64,000 nt of DNA from Drosophila pseudoobscura (Eukaryota > Arthropoda > Insecta > Diptera > Drosophilidae). The DNA lies in contig NC_046681.1 in NCBI RefSeq assembly GCF_009870125.1, positions 20,473,001 to 20,537,000 on the forward strand. The letters run 5' to 3'. Positions 1 to 12,440 of the stretch are shown here, piece after piece. Numbering within the stretch: position 1 is the stretch's first letter; each line of letters starts with the position of its first letter. The notes below the pieces were generated by a model that was not told the origin of the DNA, did no database searches, and saw only the letters and a list, made by a program, of their open reading frames with translations. The translations under genes and the position numbers were made by a program.

Positions 1-2552
1 AGTATCTGTGTGTAGATGGCCAACGACACGTGCTGCAATTGAATTTGTTCGCAAAACGCAATAGAAAACACCCACAGAAACCGAACGGAACGGAGCCAGA
101 ATTATTGCCCCAAAAGGTGGATACGAATATTTGATGATCCTTAGAGGGATCATAGGGGGTATATGATGGGTTATTCCGAACCAAATTTGATTTATTTAGC
201 CACTCAAAGGCATACATATGTTTTTCTCTCAAGTTTAGGGGACGATAGTCCCTATATGCCCGCCTTCGTTAGGGGCATCCATGAGCATGAAAAAGCATGG
301 AAAAATACACAAACGCTGCAAATTCTTGTTGAAAAATCTAATGCCATGCCACTTGCCGGTCAGGGGGCAGGGGGGCAGGGGGGTAGGGGGCACGTAGGGG
401 TAGGGAGACACGTAACGCGCTGAAAATTCTGCAGTTTGTCGTCCTTGCACGCACGCATGCCTCCGCAACAGCCAGAGAGCAACAAAAATTCCTAGCAACA
501 TCAGAGAATCCTTGTGGCAAGCACTTTTTGGCCATGTCCTCGAGTGAAGCTGTTTTTGGCCAGGTCACCGCCTTCGCAGAATCAGCTATTAATATGCCGT
601 GGGAAAAGTTTTACCTGTGGCAGAGTGGGGCGGTGGCGAGGAGTGGAGGAGGGGCAGTCCTCCAGATAGCACGGCAAGTGGCGGCGAGTGCATTTCATTA
701 GCGTTTTTAACAGCATAAAACTATTAATATTTAGTGCAGAGCTTCTGCAACTATAAAACAAAACATAAGCGAGAGAAGTGGCTACACAGAACCGGGCCAA
801 GTCAACACCAAACTTAGACACAGAGCCGAAAACTTTCGCCTGCGACCAGAGCTAAGCAGCGCAAAAGTTTTCAAGCCTCCCCGCCTTGGAGTCCCCCCTG
901 CCCCCCCTTTGGAGTGCTGAAATTATTTTGAAATTAAGTTTCTCGTTGCTGGCTGGCATTGCTTATTTATGGCTGGCAATGCGTATCGATCGATCCGTTG
1001 GCCCATTCAGAGACGGGGCGAAAACTTTCCTTAAATGTAATTAAAAATGTCGTCGAACTTATTTACGAGTGTTGTTTGCATAGTTGCGCCAAGTTTTCCA
1101 CAGCCCCAAAAAAAAAACTAGGCCGTCTCTGGCAGAGACTCGGCTCGATCCTTAAGAAACGCAGCCAGCAAAATGCATTTAGCACATAGTTAGGGGCGAA
1201 ATCAAATTAAGGTTTTATGGTCTTTGGGGTGGAGACGGGGGCGGGGGTGTGGCTGCAGTTCAAACGTGGAGCTCCGCTCAATGAATCGGAAGTAAACTGT
1301 TGGCAAAAGTAGTTTGAGTGCCTCGAAGGGGGCGAAAGGATAACAAACTAAAATCCTCAATTATCTTTGGTAGGGGTTGAAGTGAAGTTTCGTTACCCTG
1401 AACGAAATGGAGACGATAGATACAGGCGGCGACGATGTAGATACACTTTAGAGGGGCTTCGATGGTGGTTTTTCAGATACAAATGAGGGCTAGAGGTGGG
1501 AGAGTGGCTTGGAAGGTAGAAGGGCCCGCCACATAGGCCCCACTAGGGGCTCTTAGGGCCACTAGGGTCCTCGAGAATCGAGTCCTCTTGGAGGCATCTT
1601 CCAGTGATGCCAGCACTGGAGCACCCAGATGCAGGAGATATTCCAGGCTTTCGATTACCCCGGGATCAACCTACAGCTGTCTCCGTGGGTGATGATGCCC
1701 AGCTTTGGAGATACGAGGCTCCAAACCCCCGCCCATAATCCTCCAAGCCCTCTTTGTAAGGGCATCAACTAAACCGAAACCTATTTGACATCGGTTGAGT
1801 TGCAATATCGAGGACATGTTCCACATCGAACACGCATCGTGTGACATCTGTGTGACATTGGATCTGAGGGGAAACTGATTCTATTTGTTGGCCTTTCAAT
1901 CACATTTTCACTGACCTTGATTGAGGGGGTGGCGAGGCGGGGGAGGACTGTTCCATCAAAGTTCTGGAAAAGCGTCATTCATGGCGCTACCATTCATTGC
2001 AGTCCGAAATTGCTTCTCAGCGTTTTACTCAACCAAAAAACCGTTTTACTTTTGCGGTCAAATGTAGCATGTGCATATGACCTCCCCCCCCTCGCCACCC
2101 AGCCCCACTCGGAGTTCAAAACGGAGCCATAACCAGGTCACGCCCACTAAACAAACGCTCTGCGGTATGCTGGGGCACGGCAGCAGCAGAAAAAAACTTG
2201 TTTGATAGTTCTTCTTGTTGTTTGGGGGCCAACCGGCAGGCACCCATCCTCCCAGCTTTTTCATCGTAATTTATGTGTAGTAAATAACATTTTGCCCCAG
2301 CCACCCCACTCACCCCCGCCCCCTCTCGCTTTTGGCGTAGTTTTTTCCATTCGGTTCTTGTTGGATAGTGGATTCTGACCTTGTGCGGAAATAAAACTGA
2401 AAATAATGGCAGTTAGCGCTAAATGGAAGCAAAGTTGCAGCGGCATTAACGCTGAAACTCGCTCGGAAACTCGCTCTCAAATGCTGAAATGCGATATGAT
2501 GAAATGAGGCAGAAGGCTCCCCCATCCCCGTACCCATCCCCATCCCTGTCCA

Positions 2553-2572
2553 GGGGGGGGGGGGGGGGGGGG
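2553..2572 (+). repeat. Poly-G run of 20
   Basis: Twenty consecutive G residues follow a C-rich stretch of CCCATCC-like repeats (about 2520-2550). Such a run could form a G-quadruplex and is prone to length errors in sequencing and replication. Confidence 0.95.
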
Positions 2573-4211
2573 AGTGCGATAAAATTGGGGTTTATGTTTG
2601 ATAGTTTAATGAGTTGCGGAATGGTCTTGGATTACACACCGAAATCTATTACAGCCATGTTCGGAGCTTGGCCCAGATGAAGGGTGAAACTTTGGCCTTA
2701 ATCCCAAAGATGTTTCTGCTCTTTGCAGGTGATCGATCCATTGTGGCCCCCCCCCCACCTAGAACATGGCTAAAACCAATCATTTAAATGGCCATTAGTG
2801 CATCCTGCGGATTGTTTTCAAGTTCATTTGCTGGCCGCCAACACACACACAAAATGTTGTTAAAAACCAGCCAGCTGACAGCAATTAATATGCCATTTGG
2901 TTTATAGTTTTTTCCGCAAATAGTGCCCCACACCCCCCCTTCCACCACACACGTTGCACTAATGTTGATTAAATGGCATCGGAGGCGCAGATTGCACTCG
3001 CCGCCCGGGCCCCTGGTTGTCTCCGGGGAGATTTGGGGTCTTGGGGGGCTTTGGTGGGGCGGCTTGACGGCTTTGCACTCGAGCAGGCAGCTCGGAAATT
3101 AGTGAATCAGCAATTGGGGGAATTACTTCCACACACGAGTTCATATCCTTTACGGATCGAATTAAAGGGAATTTTAGCCTTTAGCTTGCTCTTTGATACT
3201 CGTTCAATTATGGCCAGAAGCTATCAAGGACTGCCTTTAATGACTGGCCAAATAATGAAGGACCCACAACATATTCTACAGGATGATGGGTACACTTTTG
3301 CATCCCCTGAAAGCAGTCTTCAAAGTCCACCTTTTTACTCCTTTGAAACGAGTTTTTGGGGGGCAAATGTCTAATTAAGGTGTTTCCCAGGCTTCTTGAC
3401 GGCCAACTGTTGAAAATTATATGCAAAAAGGCCTCATCTCATGGTGTAGGCACAGATATGACAATATTGCAACAGCGTATCATCCACTTTTCCGGTACTA
3501 CAACCATTTGTGGACGGCTCTCGGGAGATTCCTTCTGCACCGCGTCGGCTTGGAGATTGTCTTCTGGTTAGACTTCGCCTGGCTGGACTTCAGGCTGGAG
3601 GTGTCCTAGCCTTGGTCCGGCCTCCAGAGAGCGCCCTACCTTTCGTAGCAGTCCTTATTTGTCTAAGGCCGTACCTTGAGCCTCTTCACCTTCTCCAGGA
3701 TCGCCTCAAAGCACAAGGTTGTGCCTCATACCGCCCACAGTTGGGGCATCAGATCGACAGCCTAAATGCGCCCAGAGAGTGGAAGAGGCGCTGCCATAAA
3801 CCAGAGACTGGCAGCACAGAATACTAGATAGTTCACGAAAACATGTTATCTTTGGAGTCTGCATCGAAATGTATGTAAATTATAAAAGTCCAGCCACAAA
3901 ATCATGTATTTTCGATATAAATACCAAGCACTCGTAACTCCCTTTAGTCCGAGCCTCGCTCTGCCAGGGTATCTGCTAGTTCGACTCCTCTCTCTGTCTT
4001 GATTTACTTCAACTATTTCCATTTCGAAGAGGAATATGCTCAAAGTTTAACAAAGTTGCTAATCCCTTTGCTGCACTCCTTTAGCAAGCATATCTGTCTG
4101 CTCTAATATTCGTCTGTGAATATTGAAAAATTCTTCGTTTTGCTCTCCACCAGAAAATATTAAGATCAAAGTGTTTGCTTTATTAAATTCTTATTGTGTT
4201 GGCCGAAAGAC

Positions 4212-4212
<1 letters not shown>

Positions 4213-4247
<35 letters not shown>
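4213..4247 (+). repeat. (CT)n microsatellite
   Basis: An uninterrupted CT dinucleotide tract of about 35 bp. Its GAGAG complement is the binding motif of Drosophila GAGA factor, so it may be regulatory. A second GA tract lies about 190 bp away at 4439-4459. Confidence 0.95.
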
Positions 4248-4248
<1 letters not shown>

Positions 4249-4438
4249 GCTCAAAATGTACAATGAAAATGGCAACGAAAAATGTTATGGCCAAAATTCA
4301 TGATATGGTTTACCTTCCCAGCGTCTCGTGCACATTTTATCTTGCTCTTCATGGCTCTTCGGGCCATGATATAAGCTGTCCCAGGCTCAGTTTTGCCAGA
4401 TGAGTCAGTGGCTAAGTTGGTAAGCATTTGTTGTGGCA

Positions 4439-4459
4439 AGAGAGAGAGAGAGAGAGAGG
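4439..4459 (+). repeat. (AG)n microsatellite
   Basis: An AG dinucleotide tract of about 21 bp, opposite in strand sense to the CT tract at 4213-4247. The two could pair as a long imperfect hairpin. Confidence 0.9.
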
Positions 4460-4620
4460 CAAAGACGCGACGGTGGCGGGATGGGGCACATTTTCTTTAC
4501 AGCCATTTACCAGGCGATTTACGTAAATCTTTTATTTATACAGAAAACGTATAAGTTGCAATTTATCAAAATCTAAAATGTTTACCCGCACAAGTTACTC
4601 ACTTGAAATCTCTACAGTGC

Positions 4621-4635
4621 GGGGGGGGGGGGGGG
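4621..4635 (+). repeat. Poly-G run of 15
   Basis: Fifteen consecutive G residues in otherwise mixed sequence; the second long G run of this region. Confidence 0.9.
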
Positions 4636-7600
4636 ATGTGCACTGTGTATCCTGTGTATCGCATATCCTAGACGTATTGTAGTTGGCTGCGTTACGTATA
4701 CGCGATGTGTGCCAAAGCCACGGAAGCAACCAGCGTCCCTGGGGCCCGATGCCAGGGCAGCAGCAGCTGAACAACTGTGCCATGCATATGCTTATTTGTA
4801 TGAGTGGGTCTCCCTCACCCTCTCTTTCCTCCCACCCCCCTCTATGGATATGTATCTGTGTGTGTGTGTCGCTGGGGCTGTAAATGAGTCTGTGTGTGTA
4901 TTATTTTGTATTTTGCGCGCACAAATTGTCTTGTGACAGACAGTGAAAACTACAGAAGCGGCGCCGGGCACACAGCCCCCATCCTTTGGGGGGCGGGGGC
5001 GGGGGCAGGCATGGTTTTAGTCAATTTGCGGTCGGTGTCGGTGCAATGTGTTTTGCATGCATCCGTGTTTGCGTGCCAGCGTTGTAAAAGTAGTTTATTC
5101 TCATCTTATCTCTTAAAGCCAATAATACGCTCGCAAGCTCACTTAAATGCGCAGCCACGGTACTTTTTTTCCTCTCCTCCCAGAGGAGGAGCCCCCATCG
5201 CTGGTTGTTGTGGGGTGGAGCGGGGCAGGGGCGTCCGTGTCCGTGTGAAATGCCAACGCCGCGTTTTTATTTGTATTTTTTTCGGTGTTGTTTTATAAAG
5301 TATTTCTGCCAGGCGCCACATTTTAAGTCCTCTTGAACAACAACAGAAAAAATGGGCATTATAAATGTTGAACAGGGTTTGTCACACACTGAAAGTGCCA
5401 GCATATGAATATTATTCATGCACACTGTACGGGGGCGTATGTGGGGCAGATTCTAGTCGTAAATAAATAATATGTAGGTTGTGTTTGATTTGATTTGATT
5501 TTATTTCGAATTTCGAACAATGCGAGAGGGGCCAGCAGGGGTCAACAGGGGGGTTTAGATGACCCCTTGCAACGCACTCTTCCATTAGTTACTGTTTTAT
5601 ATATTTTACATGTGTTTTGCTAACAAATTTAACCATTTAAATATCTATCAGGGGCTCAAAGATACTTTTTATGCCACATTTTTAGGACCATTTTCTACAG
5701 AGTCTTCTGTTCTGTTCTTTAAGCAGCTCAGATGTATATTAAATCCAATAAAACAATTAAATCCAATGTCATTAAAATATATTTATAGTAAATTTGCAAA
5801 AAAAAAACCCTAGTAGGGTGTCCAAACTTCCGCATAGTATCTGCATTACACAGATACTCCCATGTACATTAGTTCATTAAATTGTTTTTATTGTTTCCAC
5901 TAGCAATTTGAAGGACACTTGCAACATATCAATGAATATTTATCCATGTTTCAGCCGCATCTGTCAGATGGCGATAATAAAGCCAATAATACTTGACAAA
6001 AAATAAAAACATACTTGATCTTGTTAGGGCTTTTTTTATTTCCGACGTGGCAGAGGGAGGAAATGGGCCCCACTTCCGTTTACCAGGCACAAACGGAAAC
6101 CAGGCGATTCCCGGAATAATTCCCACTTCAAGGGCTGCCCAAATACGAACTTCTTCAAACGGAATAAAATTCTTTAAAACAAAGTTGTTGTTTTTTTTTT
6201 TAGTGAGAAAAACATAAATAATTCGAGCTATTCATTTCTAGGGTTTGGTCAGCCATCAGCTGTTCTTTGGTAAGTCCCACACCCACACCATGGCATACCT
6301 GAGCCCAGCAGCTTTGCCGCAAAAGCTTTCACTCCCAAAATATTGTATAATGATTTTGAGAGAGAGAGAGAGGGAGAGAAGTCCTGCCTTGAGTAGAGCG
6401 AAAGCTTTTGCCAGTTTTCCGCAGACGTATAAGAGTGGAATTGGGAGATATGTGGGGCCGGTGGTAGGTAGGGATTTTATGCAGATACTGGGAACAGTTT
6501 GGGGATATGACTGTGTCTTTGGCAGAGGCTTTTTGGGCGGTTTAGGCGGAATAATCGAAAGATTCGTAACTAAAATTCTAGTAAATTATTTTTAAATAAT
6601 ATTCATAATATTTATAATAACTTTTTATTCAGTAATCACATTTCCTTCCTTAATTCTTGCTCTTAAAATATGAGAATTAGATCGGATTATAGCTATAAGA
6701 ATGAGAGAGCAAAAAGGGAGAGAGAGAGAGGTCCGTGTACTTGGACGTACTGTAACTTATTGCCTATAATATGATAATTAATATTACAAAAATTAATACA
6801 AATATTGAGAGTAGAGATAATCCTAAAGAATCTTCCAAAAAGTCTAAGGCATTTCAAACGGGTTCAAACCCATTCTAAAATCTGCTCGAGCATGTTTTTA
6901 ATCCCACATTAAAACCACTTTAATCTATATCCAATATTTGATTAATTAAAAATCCCTCGAGCAAAAATGCCACTAATTTTTGTGACCCTCAACTAAATAT
7001 TTAATATCTAAAAAGCCTTTAAAGCCAACCCCAAAATGATGAATGATTTGCCTGCCATTTACACAAAAATAATTTATTTCAAATAAAACTCTAATTTTTC
7101 GATAAATATTTTGAGAATAATTAATGAGCAAAAAGAACACTAATTTCATTTCGGTAATAATTATTATGCACGCGGCGCGGAAAGATGTGTTAACAAACTA
7201 AATATCATTTCAGTCCCCGCCGAATAAACACCCGCCCCCAGATATTGAAAAATAATTCGCCATTAATTAGAGCCGGCTCACAGCCGCGTGTGAGCCCAGG
7301 CCCAAATGCAATTTGCTAATAGACAAAATACCCCAAAAATTCCGAATTAGATGTGTTTGAAGGTTACAGCCAGGGTTTACACAAATATATGCGATGATAT
7401 GAGTGCCAGATACATTCCAGGAATTACAATAAATTAGAGATACATGCAACAGACCAGACCAAAGCGAGATCGAAGCGGGGGATACACTGCCCAATCAGAT
7501 GCCTGGGGCTGCTACTAAATCTCTTTCAGTCACTCGACTATTTTCTAATACGATAGTGTATATTTTTTTCTACAAAGTCTGGGGTTGCTGCTGATTTTGT

Positions 7601-8710
7601 ATCGCTTTCAAGACTCGTACGACCACGTTTAAATAAATTAAATTAAATTATTTAAAGGCGAAGAGTCCTAAAATTCGGTAATAAATTTCCTTTGCTTTTA
7701 AACCTTTAAAAAAAAAATTCAACCAATGCACGTTACTTATTTTATTTTTTATATATTCTAAAAAATTCTATGACACGTCGATACTAAATTTAAAAAATGT
7801 TTAAAAATAGAAAGCAATCGGTATCGAATCAGAAAACTTTTTGAACACCTTTGTACCCCTGCGAAGCGAAATTTTACCTTAAGGATAGAGTTAATCGATC
7901 TTTGGGGACCCTTAAAATTGGGAAAGAATATTATTATTATTTATTGTGATTATATATCCCCTAAACCGAAAAAATACTGCCTTCTCTGGCCTTGCAAAAC
8001 TGCTGCCTGAAAACCATAATGCCCTCTGGCAGTAAATGAAAGCCGCAACAGCCACAAAAATAAGCAGCTCGTCGAGGGAAATTGCCAAACTGTGATGGTT
8101 AAAAAATAATTATAATGCTGAAACCCTGCCAGAGACAGAGGCAGAGGCAGGGGGGGCGGCACGGCACACGTACAATGGAAATAGACGTACACAAATACAC
8201 ACACACGCCACACGTAATCAGCATCTAATAACTAAAATCCAAATTAGCTAATTCAGAAATCAACACGCACAATTGACAAATTATGCCGCAGCAACATTTC
8301 CGGCCAATTGGCTGCGTGAGGGAGCAGCTCCAAGAGGGAGAGGTGCGTTGGGGGGTGGCAGTGGGGGGGTGGGGGCGGCAGGTATGGCATTGGCACGTGC
8401 GGAAATATTGTCAAATTATTGGCAATGCCTGTGACTGCTGTTGAGTTATTCATTAAGTGGCATTAGTCGCAGACATTTTCCACTCATAAATAAGAGCCGC
8501 AAACTACCAGCGATTTAAACTCGTTTCTAATGATTGGCAAGGGGGGCTGGGCTGGTGGGGGCAACGTCCTACTCCCTGACATTTCCACCTCATTTACAGT
8601 TCAAACACGTCGCATGCATTAACCCCAGGCCGCCGGGCTGAGTGCGCGATTCCTGGCGGTGCTTCGGCTTCTAATTATTAACTAATAACATCAAATTGAT
8701 TTGCAACAAC

Positions 8711-8750
8711 ATCGTATCGTATCGCATCGTATCGTATCGTATCGTATCGA
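8711..8750 (+). repeat. ATCGT pentanucleotide microsatellite
   Basis: Eight tandem copies of ATCGT (40 bp), with single-base changes in the third (ATCGC) and last (ATCGA) copies. Pentamers with this composition are less common than CA or CT repeats. Confidence 0.95.
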
Positions 8751-9057
8751 TTGGTTGGCCCACACCCTTCACTGCGCCTCAGTACACATGGCTTCGCTTT
8801 GGATCGTTACTATAATTACCATGCATTCCACATGATTGCCCCGCTGGCGCATAAATCTCTAGCAGTCATACAAGCAATCCTCTATGCCTTTTTACCCCCC
8901 CCCACCACCACCCCACGACTAAGTGGCGGCAGCAATCAGTTTTAAGCAAAAGTCTAGACCAAAGAGCGAAGGAGGAAATTAACATTGTAACATAAAACGT
9001 GGCCCAAACTGGCCATTGAACGGGCACTTAACTTGCTGCCAACTAACCGAGAAATGG

Positions 9058-9115
9058 TAAGACAGAAGGACGGAAGGACAGACGGACGGAAGGACAGATG
9101 GACAGCCGGACGGAG
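9058..9115 (+). repeat. Degenerate GGACAGA/GGACGGA repeat
   Basis: A purine-rich stretch of imperfect seven- to eight-base repeats based on GGACGGAA and GGACAGAC. Confidence 0.7.
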
Positions 9116-10570
9116 GCCGGCGTCCGTTTCTCTAATGCACGATGATAGATGGCATACGATACGTTTCAGCATTTGTCAGCTTGTCTTCGGCGAAGCGCAA
9201 CGCAACGCAAAGCCAACGCCCAACGCCCATCTCCCATCGCCCCCAGAGTGGGGGGCGTGGGCGACAGCGAAACGAAAAACCATTTTCACGCTCACGCGAA
9301 TGCTTGTAGCCAGTTTTTTCTTACTGCCCGCTGTGTGTGCCACAACTATCAACCGCCTCACACCTGGCAGGCCACCAAGAGGCGCCTCGACTGGCCACTT
9401 TCTTGGCCCCAGAGAGATAAGCGCCGCCACGACGTGGCACAAGACGTTTTGCATTTTTTTTTTACCCCCGGAAAAGGCAGGGCCCGGGCTGGTTGAGACT
9501 TTTGGATACCTCTTTGGTGGAGAAGTGCCCAAGACCCAGAAGTGCTTGTGGGACTCTTCATCGAGGGATGTTCAGCTTGTACCCCATATACCCTTCAGTG
9601 AGACACTCCCGGGGTACTCCAGAAAAAGAAACTTTCAGCTCAGACACTGGACAGAGACAGAGACAGAGACAAAGACGGCGGAAAACGAACGAGCACCCTC
9701 CCTCCCCATCAGCCCCAAGTCGCCTCACGTCTCGGGGCGCATAATTTATGTGGCGCTGTCTACGCCGGAAATGGGTTAATTTGCTATGATTTAAGCGTAA
9801 AATTATTGAATTATTGGCGCTCGAGATTTAGTGGTATTTTTCGCGCTTCGTTATGTCCCGAGCGAAAGGTGCAGCCACAAGCCACCGCAAAAAAAAATGG
9901 TAAACATTTCGCTGTTGCTCGGTGGCGTATGAGTAATCTGCTAGAAAGTTTTGCCCACACCCGAATCCGAATATGCATTTAGCAAATTGCAGATATTTTC
10001 GATTCTCAGAAAATTATGACTTGGCTTTTAGGCAACCCCAGAAATGGCATGTGCGACGAGCATTAAAACGGGTTAAATCCGATTAATTTTTGGCTCTCAA
10101 ACGGGGTTGGGCAGCTCGTTTCGGAGCCTTAATTAAAGGCGAAAAGGAGAGGGAAGCGAGGAGCTATCAGCAAGGAGAGTGCTTTGTGGCAGCAACATTC
10201 TTGGCATATGCCGTATGTTTATCATAAACTTTGCCAATTTGGTTACATATTTTATTAAATTATTTATCAAGTCGGTCGAGGGATTTTGCAAATGCACATT
10301 CCTAAAGTTTCACTTGAGCAGCCAAAGGAAAGCATTCCTAGAAGATCATATCCAGGTTACACGGACACGGACTCAAGGACTGACAGAAAACAAATGCGGA
10401 GAAAGCTCTCTCTGTGGCAGTCGTCTCCAGACCTCATTCCTCAGTGCTCAGTCCTCAGTCCTCATGGTCTCTCGTTGATGCATTTCTCATGCAAAATATG
10501 CAAAAATGTGAAGTAAGCTTTTAGAAAATTACAAGTCGAGCGTTTGATAAGGATTTTCATGCCATGCACG

Positions 10571-10590
10571 CACACACACACACACACACA
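10571..10590 (+). repeat. (CA)n followed by CT tract
   Basis: Ten CA units followed directly by a CT-rich tract to about 10615. Confidence 0.9.
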
Positions 10591-11462
10591 GAGCTCTCTC
10601 TCTCCCTCTCTCTTTCTGTATTGCAGATATGTATATTTTCTTGGTTTATTTATGGGCCGTGGGCAGAAATTTGTGCTTTAGTTCTTCTTGGCGCACGCAA
10701 TGAAGATAAACGACATGCAGAGAATGTCGCCGAATTTAAAGTGCAATAAATCAGGCGGCCAGTGGAGCAGTCTGGAGCGTCTGCCACTTTTTTTTTTTTT
10801 TCGTTGACAAGAAAGTCGCTGGCGGAAGTTGCGCCATTTTGCGCCGCGTGACGGCTTCCGGCCTCCAGTACGAAACTGTCCAGGCAGACATATACCCGCT
10901 CTTTGAAGTGCTCGCTGAGATTTACCCAGGGTGGTGGCAATTAACCATATAAAAGTAATCAGGAAGAAGAGAGTCCACTCTCCTTTAAGCACAACTCCAA
11001 CTCTGTATCTGAATCTCTCTCGGGGTTTACTTTTTTTCTTGTTTACTTTACAACTTTTGCAGCTTGAAGCCATTCTACAGGACTTCTTTGTGCCTCTTAT
11101 GGCTTTTTATGGCGGCCATCATTGGCATGTCGTAAAATCCCACCCCCATCGCCATCCCCTCCCCGTCGCATATGGCGTCAAATTTTTCATAAGCTCGTGC
11201 CGGAATTTTTTACATGCCCCGAATGCTGGATGCCAGGCCAGCTGGTGGGATTGTAAACACGTGATACCGCGATGCCAGCAGCTGTTTATTGGGCCGGTCT
11301 CTCCCTCTCTCTCCCTCTCTTTTTCTCTTTATGTTTTGGAGTTAATTATAGGAAAACCCACAGAGTTAATCCTAGGCTAAGAAGTTAATCGGCCAGCGGG
11401 AGTGGATCATCGAAAAAGCGCTGGCCAAAACAATTGATTGATGCACAACCGACGACTGACTG

Positions 11463-11621
11463 AGACAGAGAGAGGACACAGAGTGGCGGGGAGAGAGACA
11501 GAGACACAGAGTGATGGGGAGTGCGACGGAGACAGAGACACAGAGTGGCGGGGAGAGAGGCAGAGACAGAGACACAGAGTGGCGGGGAAAGAGACAGAGA
11601 CACAGAGTGGCGGGGAGTGCT
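11463..11621 (+). repeat. Minisatellite with ACACAGAGTGGCGGGGA core
   Basis: About five imperfect copies of a 27-36 bp unit. Each has a conserved core (ACACAGAGTGGCGGGGA, one copy reading GTGATGGGGA) and a variable GAGACAGAGA-type spacer. The purine strand stays open in several frames simply because stop codons are rare in it, so it should not be read as coding. Confidence 0.85.
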
Positions 11622-12420
11622 GGGAGAGATGGCAGACTGTCGCCATTCATCATACAATCGTCACGATTAATGCATGAATGCCCCGCCGTGGCAAGTATGC
11701 TAAAAATGTCGACTGCATACGCAGTCACAGCGGGAGGCAGGCTCGTTTTTTATGTGCGTCTCATGTGTACACGCAACAGGCAACCCAAGGCTGAAGCAGC
11801 AACAACAACAGTTCAGTTCAGTCCAAAAAACAGGGCCAAAGCCGTCACAAGAGCTTCTCCAATGCACAAAAACCCCTGAATGATATATGTATATACCTCT
11901 ACTTGTATCTAAATATATATACCCCTTGAATTTATAGCTGCCTTAAACTCTATCAATTCCATTACAGGCCCTTCCAACCATCGCTTACCTTCCCGGGGAA
12001 GACTTTCCCTCCATGGACATTGTGTATACGCCCCGATGTACACAGAAAGTACTCAAAAATGGCGGAGTACAACTGCAGCAATCCGACGACAGTCGCCCAG
12101 TATCGTCTAATCCATTTTGGCCGGCTAATGACATTACTTAAGTTATTATTTTCAATGCTGAAATGCTATGCTCCCGCCCAAGGACAACTGCCAGCAGCGG
12201 AATGAACAGAAGCAACAGAAGCAAGTTCAAGTGAAAGACCAAAAAATGTTCTTTCAACTTGCAGTTGCAGTTGCCGTGGCCCGGCTGCCTCTGAGCCTGC
12301 TGATACCCTGTAAGCCGCAATGACAGCCCATTAAGGGCGTTGGGGAAACCTCTTGGGCTAAGGGATGTCCCCCATTCGATGCCACCTCAAAGGCTTTGCC
12401 ACTTTTTGGCCCTCTTTCTC

Positions 12421-12440
12421 TGTGTGTGTGTGTGTGTGTG
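12421..12440 (+). repeat. (TG)n microsatellite
   Basis: Ten TG units after a CT-rich stretch. A shorter TG tract lies about 90 bp downstream (near 12531-12541). Confidence 0.9.

Larger units (their letters stand above)
1..10200. other. Gene-free region, part 1 (intergenic or intronic)
   Basis: No open frame here looks like a gene: the longest frames are low-complexity, overlap each other on both strands, and lack splice-supported extensions or recognisable domains. The DNA alternates AT-rich stretches with C/G-rich runs and CT/GA tracts (4213-4247, 4439-4459, 6357-6379, 6717-6732). A GC-rich patch at about 3490-3830 differs in composition from its surroundings but gives no recognisable protein in any frame. 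Regulatory DNA or a long intron is likely; that is inference. Confidence 0.6.

Noticed and set aside
3490-3830. GC-rich patch resembling coding DNA
   Set aside because: Translations in all frames that I tried contain stops or unrecognisable peptides, and no splice-supported frame was found.
9033-9779. Plus-strand frame of about 248 codons
   Set aside because: It begins in a GGACGGA simple repeat, overlaps several rival frames, and its translation has no domain or conserved-looking segment.
11372-11728. Overlapping frames of 79-122 codons on both strands
   Set aside because: The stretch is a GACAGAGA minisatellite with few stop codons in any frame.
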